Part shown: positions 11,905 through 23,089 of the stretch, one piece after another
Layout of the letters: every line of letters starts with the position of its first letter
How positions within the stretch are numbered: position 1 is the stretch's first letter
NCBI GenBank assembly: GCA_027946365.1
Contig: JAPEUQ010000004.1
Coordinates: 1,240,001 to 1,304,000, forward strand
Source of the DNA: Kalmusia sp. IMI 367209
Taxonomy: Eukaryota; Ascomycota; Dothideomycetes; Pleosporales; Didymosphaeriaceae
Length of the DNA stretch: 64,000 nt
Reading direction: 5' to 3'
The notes under the pieces: generated by a model
Told to the model about the DNA's origin: nothing
The model's input: the letters and a program-made list of their open reading frames with translations, nothing else
The model's database searches: none
Program-made: the position numbers and the translations under genes

Positions 11905-13656
11905 GGTGGAGTATGCGGAGGGAAGGGGGTGCGAAAGTGTGAGTCGGTGCCTATCGCGGGGGCACGGCGTCGAGTGTAGGCAGAACGGTCGACGTGGGGG
12001 TGGGCGAGCACAAGGCAGAGGGCGAGTGAATGGAGGGGGCCGGCGGACGACCTGGGGCCTAGTCAATTGGTAAACCGGGAGATTTCGTGAGCGCAGGCTG
12101 CTTACCAACGATAAACGGTTGGGACCCGAGAAGGCAGCCAGTGAGCCAAATGGATATACGTGATTGACGAGGAGCCTGACGTCGGAGGCGAAAGACCCGC
12201 GGCTGCCGGCAATCAACGGAGGCGCGAGGAAGCACAACTACGGCGGGTTTCGTGTATAGTGTGCGGTGCTAGGACGAGGCGCATGTATAGGCAGAGGTAC
12301 ATGTGGAGGAAGATTTACTAGGAGGGCGGGCCGCGACATTTGTAGAGGGACCGGTTCACAGGGTTCTTAGTGCACGGCGGAGGTCTTTGCCCTTCACGCG
12401 GCAACTGGGCGGGGTTAAGGCGGTCGAGGCGAGGCGACAGCCGACACGCTTGTGCATCAGCCTGCGAGTGTTACTCACCTGCATATCAAATCGAAACAGT
12501 TTCTGCGCCGCGGCCGCGCTTTTGCCTCGGGAATGCTTGATGTAGAAGAGAGAGAACCTGTTCAGAGCATGCCGCATGTATCTTTGCATGGCAATGTCTG
12601 GCTGCAAAAGTCCGCGGCACGTGCCCTACGTGCCCCGAAAGCGGCGCTTGAGCGGATGGTGCCATCGGCGGGCCCACGGGATGGTGGAGTTCACTGAAGC
12701 GTCCCCGGCCAGCTCCAGTACACATGTGGCTTGAGGAGCGAGAGGCGGGATGCAAGTGGCCATCATGTACTGCATGCGGGCTGCCAGCGCTGCTACAAAA
12801 TACCGCAGTGAATGCTCATGGATGCTTTGCTGGAACCATGTACGAGTGGGATGTGAGGGAGCTGGAGCATACGGCTTCAATCAGAATATAGATCGTATCG
12901 TCCTGGACGCTGGAGACGAGACTCGTGGCAGTAGCATAAATGTCCTAGGTGGAGATAGTGACTCTGCTCCCGGTAGGAATGTGCATATGTCGCCTGTGAC
13001 ACCTCCGTCACTGCAGTGCGTTGGTAGGCAGCTCTGCCATCTGCGCCTATCGGCCACAGGCGATCAACACCTGCTAGCACTGGCGACAGCGCTGTTACCG
13101 GCAGCGACCAGGAGGCTCGGTTTGGAAGCACGGCCGACACGGCCTAGCACCAGGTGTGTCGCGAGCTAAGTCAGTGTTGCTGCAGGCTCTCCACTACTCC
13201 GCGCCAAGCCAACGCCATCATTATCATCTCCATCCAGCACGACATCTACAAACACCACATTCAATACCCACTCGCGCTGTACCAGCAGACTAGCAGCACG
13301 TGCAGCTCCCGTTCACTGCCAGCTACACGCCGCTGCTGCCCGTTCGCGCTGTCCCGCTCACCGCACTCGCTTAGCGGCCTATGGCGCCCAAGTAACGCAG
13401 CGACTGCTCATGGAAAGAAAAGACCGACATCTGGTCCCATCTTCTTCTTCTCCTCCGTCTAGGTACGCCGCCCGACCATCTCCCATACACTCCCGCAGCC
13501 TCTCCCGAGCACCCTCAACCACACCACCACCGCATCACCTCTGTCTCCACCTCCACCTCTCACCTCACCTGCTTCATCGGCACAGCACTGCGACACCCAC
13601 CGGGGCCTCAGTCTGGCGCGAGCCGTCGAAGTTGACCACTTAGTATTCAGTTCTTA
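11905..13656. other. Divergent intergenic region between NMNAT and UFD4
   Basis: This is a 1.75 kb region between head-to-head housekeeping genes, carrying both promoters and 5' UTRs. The ORFs inside it are short, overlapping and without recognisable content. The half next to NMNAT is GC-rich; the half next to UFD4 is pyrimidine-rich. Confidence 0.5.
13190..13656 (+). promoter_or_regulatory. Pyrimidine-rich promoter/5' UTR tract of UFD4
   Basis: The 450 bases before ATG 13657 are rich in C and T on the plus strand, with runs of CCACC, CTCCACCTCC and TCTTCTTCTCC. Such CT-rich tracts are common just upstream of transcription starts of well-expressed filamentous fungal genes. No convincing TATA box is seen. 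The transcription start cannot be placed from sequence. Confidence 0.4.
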
Positions 13657-16600
13657 ATGTCGTCCAGAGTGACTCGCTCGTCTGCGAGGCTTTCATCAGG
13701 CTCCTCGTCCTCCAACCCGCCGAATCCGCCCGCCCCGCCTCCGCCAGCGCGAGCTGGCTCGACGAGAAAGCGCAAGGCCACTGCCCGCGAGCCTAGCCCC
13801 GAAGAGCCCCCCGAGCTGCCGGGCGCGCCTCCTGCTCGCAGCGGCCGTTCTAAGCGCACCAAAGTAGAGCAGCAGGACCCGCCTGCTCCCTCCGCCGGCC
13901 GCTCGAAGAAGGGTAAAGGCAAATCGGCCATGTCTGCGCCTGGGTATGACGATTCCGCCCTAGACGGTGGCATTGACCCCATGTTAATCGTAGACAGACA
14001 ATCGACAGACAGCCCGGAGGAGAAGGCACAACCTTCATCGTCGAAACGCGGCAAGAGCGGCCAAAGGAGCGGAGCTCAAGGTGAGCGCTCCCAACGGCTT
14101 TTGAAGCTCTCCAAAGCTAAATCAAATTCAGATATTGCCCCATCATCCTCGTCACGACGAGCCTCCCGCAAGTCGAGTACAAAGGCTGATGAGGACATTG
14201 ATATGGAGGATGCACCTGGCACAGACGAGACACCAGAGGGAGGTTCTGGTCCCGGCCGGCCTGACACAAGCGATAGTAGCAACATTGACGGTCAGGGGGG
14301 GCGCTACGATGATGATGATGATGACGATGACGACGACGACGACGATGATGACCCCTTCGGTGGCTTCCTCGGGCGCCATCCACCGCTCTCTGCCCTGCGC
14401 CATCTCACAGGCATGGCCAATATGATGTCTAGCACAAACAACCGACTGCGCGGCATACTAGAGCAGCTGCAATCGCAAGACATGTCGGTTCAGTTGATAG
14501 CGCTTCAGGAACTTTCAGAAGTCCTGTTGATTTCTACCGAGGACAATCTGGCAGGTCATTTTCAGCCCGATCAGTATGTTAAAGAGCTGGTCAAATTGAT
14601 GCAACCTACCGAATTTGGCGAAGAGAACCCCGAGGTGATGCTTCTTGCATGCCGGTGTCTGGCAAATTTGATGGAAGCTCTCCCACAAGCCACTGCGAAT
14701 GTCGTCTATGGCGGCGCTGTGCCCATATTATGTTCGAAGTTGCTTGAGATCAATTTCATCGACCTTGCCGAGCAGTGCCTGAGCACGCTCGAGAAAATAT
14801 CCGTCGAATTTCCCGCTTCCATCGTTCGCGAAGGCGGATTGACTGCATGCTTGACCTATCTCGACTTCTTTGCTACGAGCACCCAGCGCACAGCCGTGAC
14901 CACAGCCGCGAACTGTTGTCGCAATATACCAGAAGACTCATTCGCTACCGTTCGGGATGTCATGCCTATCCTCAAAGATATTCTAAACAACAATGACCAG
15001 AAGGTTGTGGAGCAAGGTTGCATTTGTGTGTCCAGGATCGTGCAGAGCTTTAGACAACAAGACAACAAGCTCGAGGAACTCGTTAGCCCCGAGTTGCTCC
15101 GGGCCATACTTGGGTTACTCTTGCCAGGAACCACCAACCTCATAGGACCAAACATTCACACCATGTTTCTCCAAGTGCTTGCCTATACGGCAAAAGCAAG
15201 TCCACGCCTTTCAGCTGAACTGTTCAAAATGAATGTGGTGGACACGCTCTACCAGATCTTGACCGGCGTATCTCCGCCTAGTGGAACTGAAGACGTCGCT
15301 ACCAAGATCGACACGGTTGTTATTATGCAAGCTCTTATTCATCGGCCCAAGGACCAAGTGTTTGAGACGCTCAACGTTATCTGTGAGCTACTGCCTGCGG
15401 TGACAAGGGAAGACTTGACGTATTTGGACGACCTTTTCGATGCCGGTTTCCCTGGTGAAAGCCTCCCCCCTTTGTCGGCTTCCAGGACAAGTGCCACAAA
15501 CGGTGACAATCGTGTAGAATTACTGGAAGGTTGCAAGCAGGAAGTCAAACGATTCGCTGTTATCCTGCTTCCGACTTTAACAGATGTCTATTCAAGCACC
15601 GTTAATCTAAGTGTCCGACAAAAGGTTCTTACTGCACAGCTCAAGATGCTCTCCAATCTCGATACCGATATCCTGGAAGAGGCTTTGCGCGCCGTGCCTT
15701 ATGCCTCATACCTAGCGTCCATATTCTCGCAACAGGATCATTCGACCCTAGTCACATATGCACTGCAGGCTGCGGAGCTCTTGTTAAAGCGGCTTGAACC
15801 AATCTATAGGTATCAGTTCTATCGAGAAGGAGTCATCTCGGAGATTGCACAATTAGCCAACCGTCCGTGTAAGACATTAGAACTAAGGCCAAAGGATTCG
15901 CGGACTACTATTGAGGTCGAAGCGGCCGCCGACTCCAATGCTAGTTCTAGTTCAGCAGGAGAAGTGGATATGGACCAGAATATCGGGGAAGAAATAGATG
16001 TAGAGGTACACTCAGAGGATGAAGACGATGAGCACGGAAATGACGACGACGACGAGCCGAATGACCATAGCGACGACCGAGATGATGATGACGATGATTC
16101 GGACTCTTCGTCATCCTCCGAGCGCTTCGACCCACCTCCGATGCCAAATGCCGAGGATATCATCACGCTGCGAGCCAAGAAGTTCATCGAGGTTCACGAG
16201 AACGATGATGCCAAAGCTATCCGGGATAAAGCTACGGCTATATTGAACAACTTGAAGTCTCTCGCCTCAGAGATTCGCCAATGCGTGCTGGAAGACGGAC
16301 CAGGAAACTGTATCGAGTTGTTCACTCGTTTGGCCGCTTATTTCGAGGGTGATGCGCTTGAAAGCATTACAAGCTACGAATTGATGTCTTCCAACATAGT
16401 CGAGGTTTTGCTGGACGTCTTCTCCGCTCCTGGGACTCTCAAAGTCGGTGATCCTCGTCCTCTCTTCCTGGAAGCTTTCATGGGTACCAGCAGCCAGAAT
16501 AAAATCAGAACTGTTAGCAGTGCCTCACCTGCGACACCGTTCAGTGTCCTGGTCAGCAAACTTCAAGATTTGCTGAGTAGGGCTGAACACTTTGAGGTCA

Positions 16601-19356
16601 TTACTGTCCATCAACACTCGTATGATAGTCGCGGCAGCGCCACCTCTATGTTGGCCAAGCAGTTGCGGTTGAAGCTCATGGCTGACGATGACTCTGGCAT
16701 TCCTAAAACTTACCGGAATATGATGGTCTCGATTCATGCTATTGCCACGTTCAAAGCGTTAGATGACTACTTGCGGCCCCGCATTAGTATTGCTGAGCGA
16801 CCCCGTGCATCACGGCAACGCGACCACATTGCCGCCTACGCGCAGGCACTCGCCGAAGGACGGATCCCGGTACCTCCACCACCGCATACACCATCTGAAT
16901 CGACGAACCGCTCTTCGTCTCGCAAGTCATCTAAGCCTAAACCTTCGGGTTCTGCAGCATCTGCGCAGGCTGGACCGAGTTCAGCTCCTCCAGAGAAACC
17001 CCGTCGTTCTAGTAGACGACAGCAGGCACAGCCGCCTCCCCCTCCACCGCCACCAAAACCCACTACCGACCATGATCCTGTCGAATGCGCCGATGAAGAG
17101 CGCCTCTCTGATCCAGATTCGATGGACGAGAATAGCGCTTTGAACGCCATTATGGATGATCTTGAAGATGAAATGGAAGAGGATCAGCCTGATCCATCTG
17201 CAGTCAGCGTCGAAGTCGCGCCTACAGGCAAGGTCATCGCCCGCAAGGAAGATGGCACTCGAGTCGCTACTCCCGTGCAAGGGCAAACGCCCACTAAACC
17301 ACCTACCCAAGAGCGGATGTCCACGCCTTCACGGCTGTCCTCGCTACTCCGCGGTGCTGCGGCACACCAAGGTCTTGGTGGCCTTGCTGGTGCACTATCC
17401 TACGCTGCAGCAGTACAGTCCACTCCGCAAGACTGGCACATCGAGTTTAGCGTCAACGACCAGCCAATTTCAAACGATACGACGATCTACCGAGCCGTTC
17501 ACTTTAGTCAAAGCCAGCCAGGAGATGGATCGCACCGTACTGTGTGGAATGCAATTCATACAATCAAATTCAAACGTGCTCCTGGTCCTCCACCAACTGA
17601 GCCAAGTGCGATCACTCCGCCTCCAGAGTCCAAGACTGGCACCGCTGAAATGCCGCACTCCCTGAGCGATCATCCTGTGACTTCTGGCATTCTCCAATTA
17701 CTTAGCATCTTGCATGGTCTCAATGCCAACATGGATGATCTAATCTCCGACAACCGAGAGCAGCTCAAAGCCAATATAGAACCTCTTTCGCAATTCGTCA
17801 ATACAAAATTGACCGCGAAATTGAATCGCCAGCTGGAGGAGCCTTTGATTGTGGCAAGCAATTGCCTACCTAGCTGGAGTGAAGATCTGGCACGCCTTTA
17901 TCCTTTCCTGTTCCCATTCGAGACGCGCCATTTGTTTATTCAATCTACCTCATTTGGATATTCGCGGTCTATGACTCGATGGCAGAATTCTCAAACCACA
18001 ACTGATGGTAGGCACGACCGCCATCGTGACGAGCGACCGTTCCTAGGACGTTTGCAGCGACAGAAAGTCAGGATTTCACGCGCCAAAATCCTCGAGTCCG
18101 CTATGAAGGTGATGCACCTCTACGGTCACTCGCCGAGCGTTTTGGAGGTAGAATACTTCGAGGAAGTCGGTACAGGACTTGGTCCTACATTAGAGTTTTA
18201 TTCGTCAGTGTCGAAGGAATTCTCGAAGAAGAAGCTCAAACTATGGCGCGAGAATGAGTCCAACGACAGTGACCAATATGCTTTCGGAAAGCGCGGTTTG
18301 TTTCCAGCACCAATGAGCGCAAAGCAAGCCGGGACAGAGAATGGGACGAAGATTCTCGAGCTCTTCAGAACACTGGGGAAGTTCGTCGCACGTTCAATGC
18401 TGGACTCAAGGATCATCGATGTGTCTTTCAACCCAACTTTCTTTCGTGTAGGAGACGGCGGTGCTGCCGTTGCACCCTCTTTAGGAGCAGTGAAGTCCGT
18501 CGACTACGACCTTGCCAAATCACTCAAACTCTTGAGGCAGTTTGCCGACGCGAAAAAGCAAATCGATGTTGACGAAAACATGTCTGCTACTCAGAAAGCG
18601 GGAGCTATTCAGAACATAGTCATCCAAGACTGCCGCGTGGAAGATCTCGGTCTCGACTTTACTCTTCCTGGATACCCGATTGACCTTGTTGAGAATGGTG
18701 CGGACCAGCAAGTAACGATCGACAACGTAGATGCATACGTCGACAAGGTGGTTGATTTCACATTAGGATCTGGCGTCCAGCGTCAGGTCGATAGTTTTAG
18801 AGCAGGCTTTTCCGAAGTTTTCCCCTATTCGGCCTTGAAGGCCTTCACCCCAGACGAGCTCGTCATGCTCTTTGGACGTGTTGAAGAGGACTGGTCTCTT
18901 GAGAGTGAGTTCTGATTGCCAAATCTTCAGCTGCCAAAACTTTGCTAATCTTTCTCTTAGCCCTAATGGACTCTATCAAAGCGGACCACGGCTACAATCT
19001 GGACAGCAGAAGTGTACGAAATCTTTTGCAGACCATGAGCGAATTCTCACTCACTCAACGACGCGACTTCTTGCAATTCATAACTGGTAGTCCGAAACTC
19101 CCTATCGGAGGTCAGTGCCCGGCTCCCGTGTGCGTGTATTCTTACTAATCTGTTTCCAGGCTTCAAAAATCTCACCCCGATGTTCACGGTTGTTTGCAAG
19201 CCGAGCGAGCCGCCTTACACATCGGACGACTATCTTCCGAGTGTGATGACGTGCGTCAACTATCTCAAGATGCCTGACTACAGCACCATGGATATCCTTC
19301 GTGAGAAACTCAGTGTTGCCATCAAGGAAGGGCAGGGTGCCTTCCATCTTTCCTGA
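13657..19356 (+). CDS. UFD4: HECT-type E3 ubiquitin ligase, UFD4/TRIP12 family
   Basis: Exons are 13657-18904, 18961-19110 and 19160-19356, giving 1864 aa, in the range of filamentous-fungal orthologues and longer than yeast Ufd4 (1483). The N-terminal 250 residues are basic/Ser/Pro-rich and end in a run of about 15 Asp. Residues about 255-720 are armadillo-like helices, as in TRIP12/Ufd4. Another acidic segment follows at about 770-830. The HECT domain covers the last 400 residues ([24 protein letters not shown]-like linker; catalytic Cys at about 1831 in [14 protein letters not shown]). The family adds ubiquitin chains to ubiquitin-fusion and N-degron substrates for proteasomal turnover. 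Both 3' introns are 49-56 nt and in phase. The start codon is the first ATG after the CT-rich leader. Confidence 0.95.
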
Positions 19357-20135
19357 GCACACAAGCTAAACCACAGTTGCGACATTGCAAGGGTTCAGCA
19401 TCATTTTCATTGGAGCAGCTCCAAAGCCTGCTCTACAATTTCTTTCATCGATCAGATGTAGCATTCCTTTCTTGGTGCATTAGTGTAGGATGGGACGGAT
19501 TGGGATGCGTGGTTTTTCGTTAACGACTAACGCCTACGACGGACAATATGCATCAGGACATTGAAGTCCATGGCGTTTGTGCTTGTACATTCACATAGCG
19601 TATTTTCACGGAAACTCTGGATGATTGGGTGGTGGCAGTAAAACTAGACACGCCTTAGGCTCAGTAGTAATACATGGAACAGATGGTGTGGGTGTTGAAC
19701 CAATTCTCTCATGGCTTAGCGCGGTTCCATGTGGATCCAATTTCAGATGAATGACGCACATGACCGGGCACATCATGTGGGTTTGACATGCCGATGCGAT
19801 CCCCTATAACTACGATTTCTGTTCCTTCGGTACATATGAGCTGAAGCACTGCCCTGCCGACGTGCATTTGCTGAGTTGCTGCCAAGACTCGGGAGTCAGG
19901 CACCGAGCTGTTGCGTGCGGAAAATTGGGATTTTATCAACCACGGACACGGCTTTTCGTGCAACATTCAACCAACAAGCTATCCCACCTTCGCTTATTGC
20001 GCGATCACTATCTGCCGTACGTCTCTTCCAGAGTTTCCAATACTCTGGGCCATCTTTCGACGGTTATCTGTTCAGCCTTGAGCATGCGGTGTGTACCCCG
20101 CCAGAATAGACGACGCAAACATTCCAAGACCAAAG
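19357..20135. other. Intergenic region between UFD4 and the Smr gene
   Basis: This holds the 3' UTR of UFD4 and the promoter of the next gene, both on the plus strand. Short ORFs on both strands are not credible. Nothing else is seen. Confidence 0.45.
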
Positions 20136-21815
20136 ATGGGTGACGAGCTCCACAATCTTGAGGTAAGCGCGCGCATCTGTTACACGACCGGTTGGGAATG
20201 CTAAAAATCCCAATAGCAGGAGTATTGCCCACCCTTAGATCCGGCCCTCTTTCATGCGCTCTACCTAGATTTTGAAGGGCAGGAAAATGGGATACAGGCG
20301 CTGCGGGTGTTGTTGGATGGCCTGAAGCAGACTGCCATATCTGAGCAGCTCACCGAGTTCGATGCATCCGGAAGCAGCGGCGACGCGATACGATCGAGTC
20401 CGAGCAAGAAAGGCTCCGATGACACCGAATCCAACGCGGAGACATGGACATCACAGACGACTGTGTCCGACTACATGAGCCTCTCGAATGATGTTGCCGC
20501 ACTGCGCTTGGAGGGAAGCCCCTCTGGCTCGGATGACTCGGCACGAGGGGGATACTTTCGGGATACCGAGGGGTTCGACACACAGACAAAGGAGCTGCTG
20601 CTCGCAGAGACCTTCCCCACACTGAGACTCGCACTTATCACGTATACACTAAAGAAATGTGCGGATGATTTTGAGAAGGCAACGGATGAATTGTTGAATC
20701 ATGTGTACTTCGAAAATGTTAGAGGAAGTCCCGAAACAGAAGCGCCGGTCGCGAAAGGTATCGATGCATTTTCAGAGGAACATCACCTACCGCAGCGAGG
20801 TAAGAAGGGCAAAAGAAGGAAGCAGAAGGGAGCGAACCTATACGATGCGAGACGTGTGTCAACGTCAGAATCAGATCTCAGCCAGACAAGCCGTACGGCA
20901 AACAGATGGAAGGACATTGGAAAAGATGTTGAGTTTATCGCATCACGAACAAATATCACCACAAAGACGGTCTCCTCATTGTACCACGAAAACGGAATGT
21001 CATTGCCCGGTACATTGATTGCGCTGCTGAAGAAGAACATCGCCACGCACGGGAAAGAAGAACCGGACGCACTTATAATTCAACCCGCACTTGAGCTCAA
21101 CGACGAATTCCCCAACATTGATTTAGAGTATGCCATTGCTTTGGTTCGGCTAAGCGCTCCCTCAACAGCAAACGCACACGAGCTCGCGAAAGCGCTTACC
21201 GTTTATCCCAGCACAACATCACTTGCAAAAGGTGGACTACAGGTCATACCTCGCTATGCCCCGATCAACCTATCCGACCCGACGCCTGAAAGCACATCAC
21301 TTCCTGTTCTAGCCCCTTCAGCCACTCCTCGCACTACTGCGTCCTTGGCCGCAAGTCGAAGCGAGGCCTTCACTCAAGCCTCAGCCGCCTATAGGAAAGG
21401 GAGGTCCAATCCGCTTTACAAGGCCGCGGCAGGGTACTACGCTCAACTCGGTCGTGACACAAATGCGCACCTTCATGCGCAGTCTGAGGCTGATGCCGAC
21501 TTATTCGTCTCGCAGCAGTCCACCTCCACTGTTCTAGATCTTCATGGCGTCACAGTAGAGAGCGCGACGAGGATAGCCAGGCAAAAGACGAAGGCCTGGT
21601 TGGACGGCTTGGGTGAGGCGAGAATCCCGGGATATGGGGCGGGCAGAGGCGGCGCGCGAGACGGGTATAGGATTGTGACGGGCTTGGGGAGGCATAGTGA
21701 GGGAGGAAGGGGGAAGTTGGGACCTGCGGTTGTTAGAGCCTTGGTTAAGGAGGGATGGAAAGTCGAGGTGGGTACTGGAGAACTCGTGGTCACGGGACTA
21801 GCAAGGAGAAAGTGA
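20136..21815 (+). CDS. CUE-like / DUF1771 / Smr domain protein
   Basis: Exon 1 is 20136-20162 (MGDELHNLE); the intron ends at 20216 or 20219; exon 2 runs to 21815. About 541 aa. The N-terminus reads EYCPPLDPALFHALY. Residues around 150-190 (LLLAETFPTLRLALITYTLKK..) look like a CUE-type ubiquitin-binding helix bundle. Near residue 390 a DUF1771 segment (SEAFTQASAAYRKGRSNPLY) precedes the Smr domain, which opens with LDLHGVTVESA and contains the TGLGRHS loop. Smr domains are nucleases or nucleic-acid binders; the yeast relative Cue2 is an endonuclease acting on mRNA at collided ribosomes. I infer an RNA quality-control role but cannot show it. The acceptor is a TAGCAG tandem. Confidence 0.88.
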
Positions 21816-23089
21816 ATTTACAGCAGAGGAGTGACGAAGGGAAAATATTGCGCAGCCATCTGAAAAGTTATCGGGGCATGTGGTATGAGGCTGTTTGGCA
21901 CGATTTCAGCGCAGCGCACTACAACGCCTGACAATTGCAACCAGGTTACATACACTACATAACAGATCGCGTTCGAGATGATGTGCGGCCTTGTTTCCTT
22001 GCTGTCTCTATAATGCACCCTTAATGGCACCCTTCTTTCCAAACGCGTTTCCAGTTTAGCGCGGAGCGCTAGATCAAACCTAAAATAACATCATCACTCC
22101 CCGACGTTTTTGCACACTCCACCCCGTAAACCACAGGCGCGGATCGAGACCATGTCAGGTCAATCATCAAACAAAGACAGCTCGGCGATTCATGTTCCCT
22201 TATGCTCTCACACTTACCATGTTCCGTGAAATGTGGGGTGTCGAAACGATGTTTGAGCGACCGAACCGCTGCTGTTTCATCCACTGTCGCGGTGGGAAAG
22301 CACAATGACGTGAGATGAACAAGTAAAGTAGCCGAGGAGTAGCAATGTGATGTCTTGAACGAGAAATCTGATTGAATTCCGTTAGGAAAGACATAGAAAA
22401 GGGGGAAGATTTTGTCTGCTGGTATTTCGCTATCGTCTTCGCGCACTAAGGATACCTTTCAACTAACCTTTAAGGCTCCAGTAGTCTCACTACTCTACTA
22501 AACTAAATCTACCAGCTACTTCCTAGTTTAGTCAGAAACGGCTACTTGCCCGGAGCGTCTGCATTCCAATGAGGCAATCTGCAGCACCATGCACACGCGG
22601 CCCCACCCATCACCACTGTTTGACATCTTGGACGCCCTCAGTCACAGACTGGGCATGGCGCAGGCCAATCAGCACCACCATCATGCCTCATACCATCATG
22701 ATTGGCAAACCCAACTCAGCCTTGACCCACCACACTCGAAGATGCTCTTCTGATCGCTATAGGGGATCTACAGCTGGGTACACTTTTCTGAAGAAACGAG
22801 GTGGAACACTGAGACCGGAACAGGACTCTACTTCGGTCCCGATCGGGCCGCCCCATGGAGAGACGATAGAGGCTCCATGCTTGGGAGACGGTCCGACCTG
22901 CTCGACACTCACTCGGTATCCAACTACTTAAGCCTTCGACGCGTTGAGCATAGCAGGCCTTCACTCCAGTCATATTTTTCCTTCCTTTCGACTTTTTTAC
23001 TGCTGCTAGTCGGCATTCCATTCCCTTCTATTCATTCCACTGCAGTGCAGTGTGTTTAGTCTATCCTTCACATATACACATACTTCATC
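21816..23089. other. Intergenic region upstream of the repeat-rich secreted gene
   Basis: This is 1.27 kb between two plus-strand genes. A minus-strand ORF of 125 codons (22069-22446) has no recognisable character. I see no RNA gene. The last 150 bases are pyrimidine-rich and serve as presumed promoter and leader of the secreted-protein gene. Confidence 0.4.

Noticed and set aside
12303..13169. ORFs of 80-139 codons on both strands
   Set aside because: They lie in the promoter region between NMNAT and UFD4, overlap one another and have no protein-like composition.
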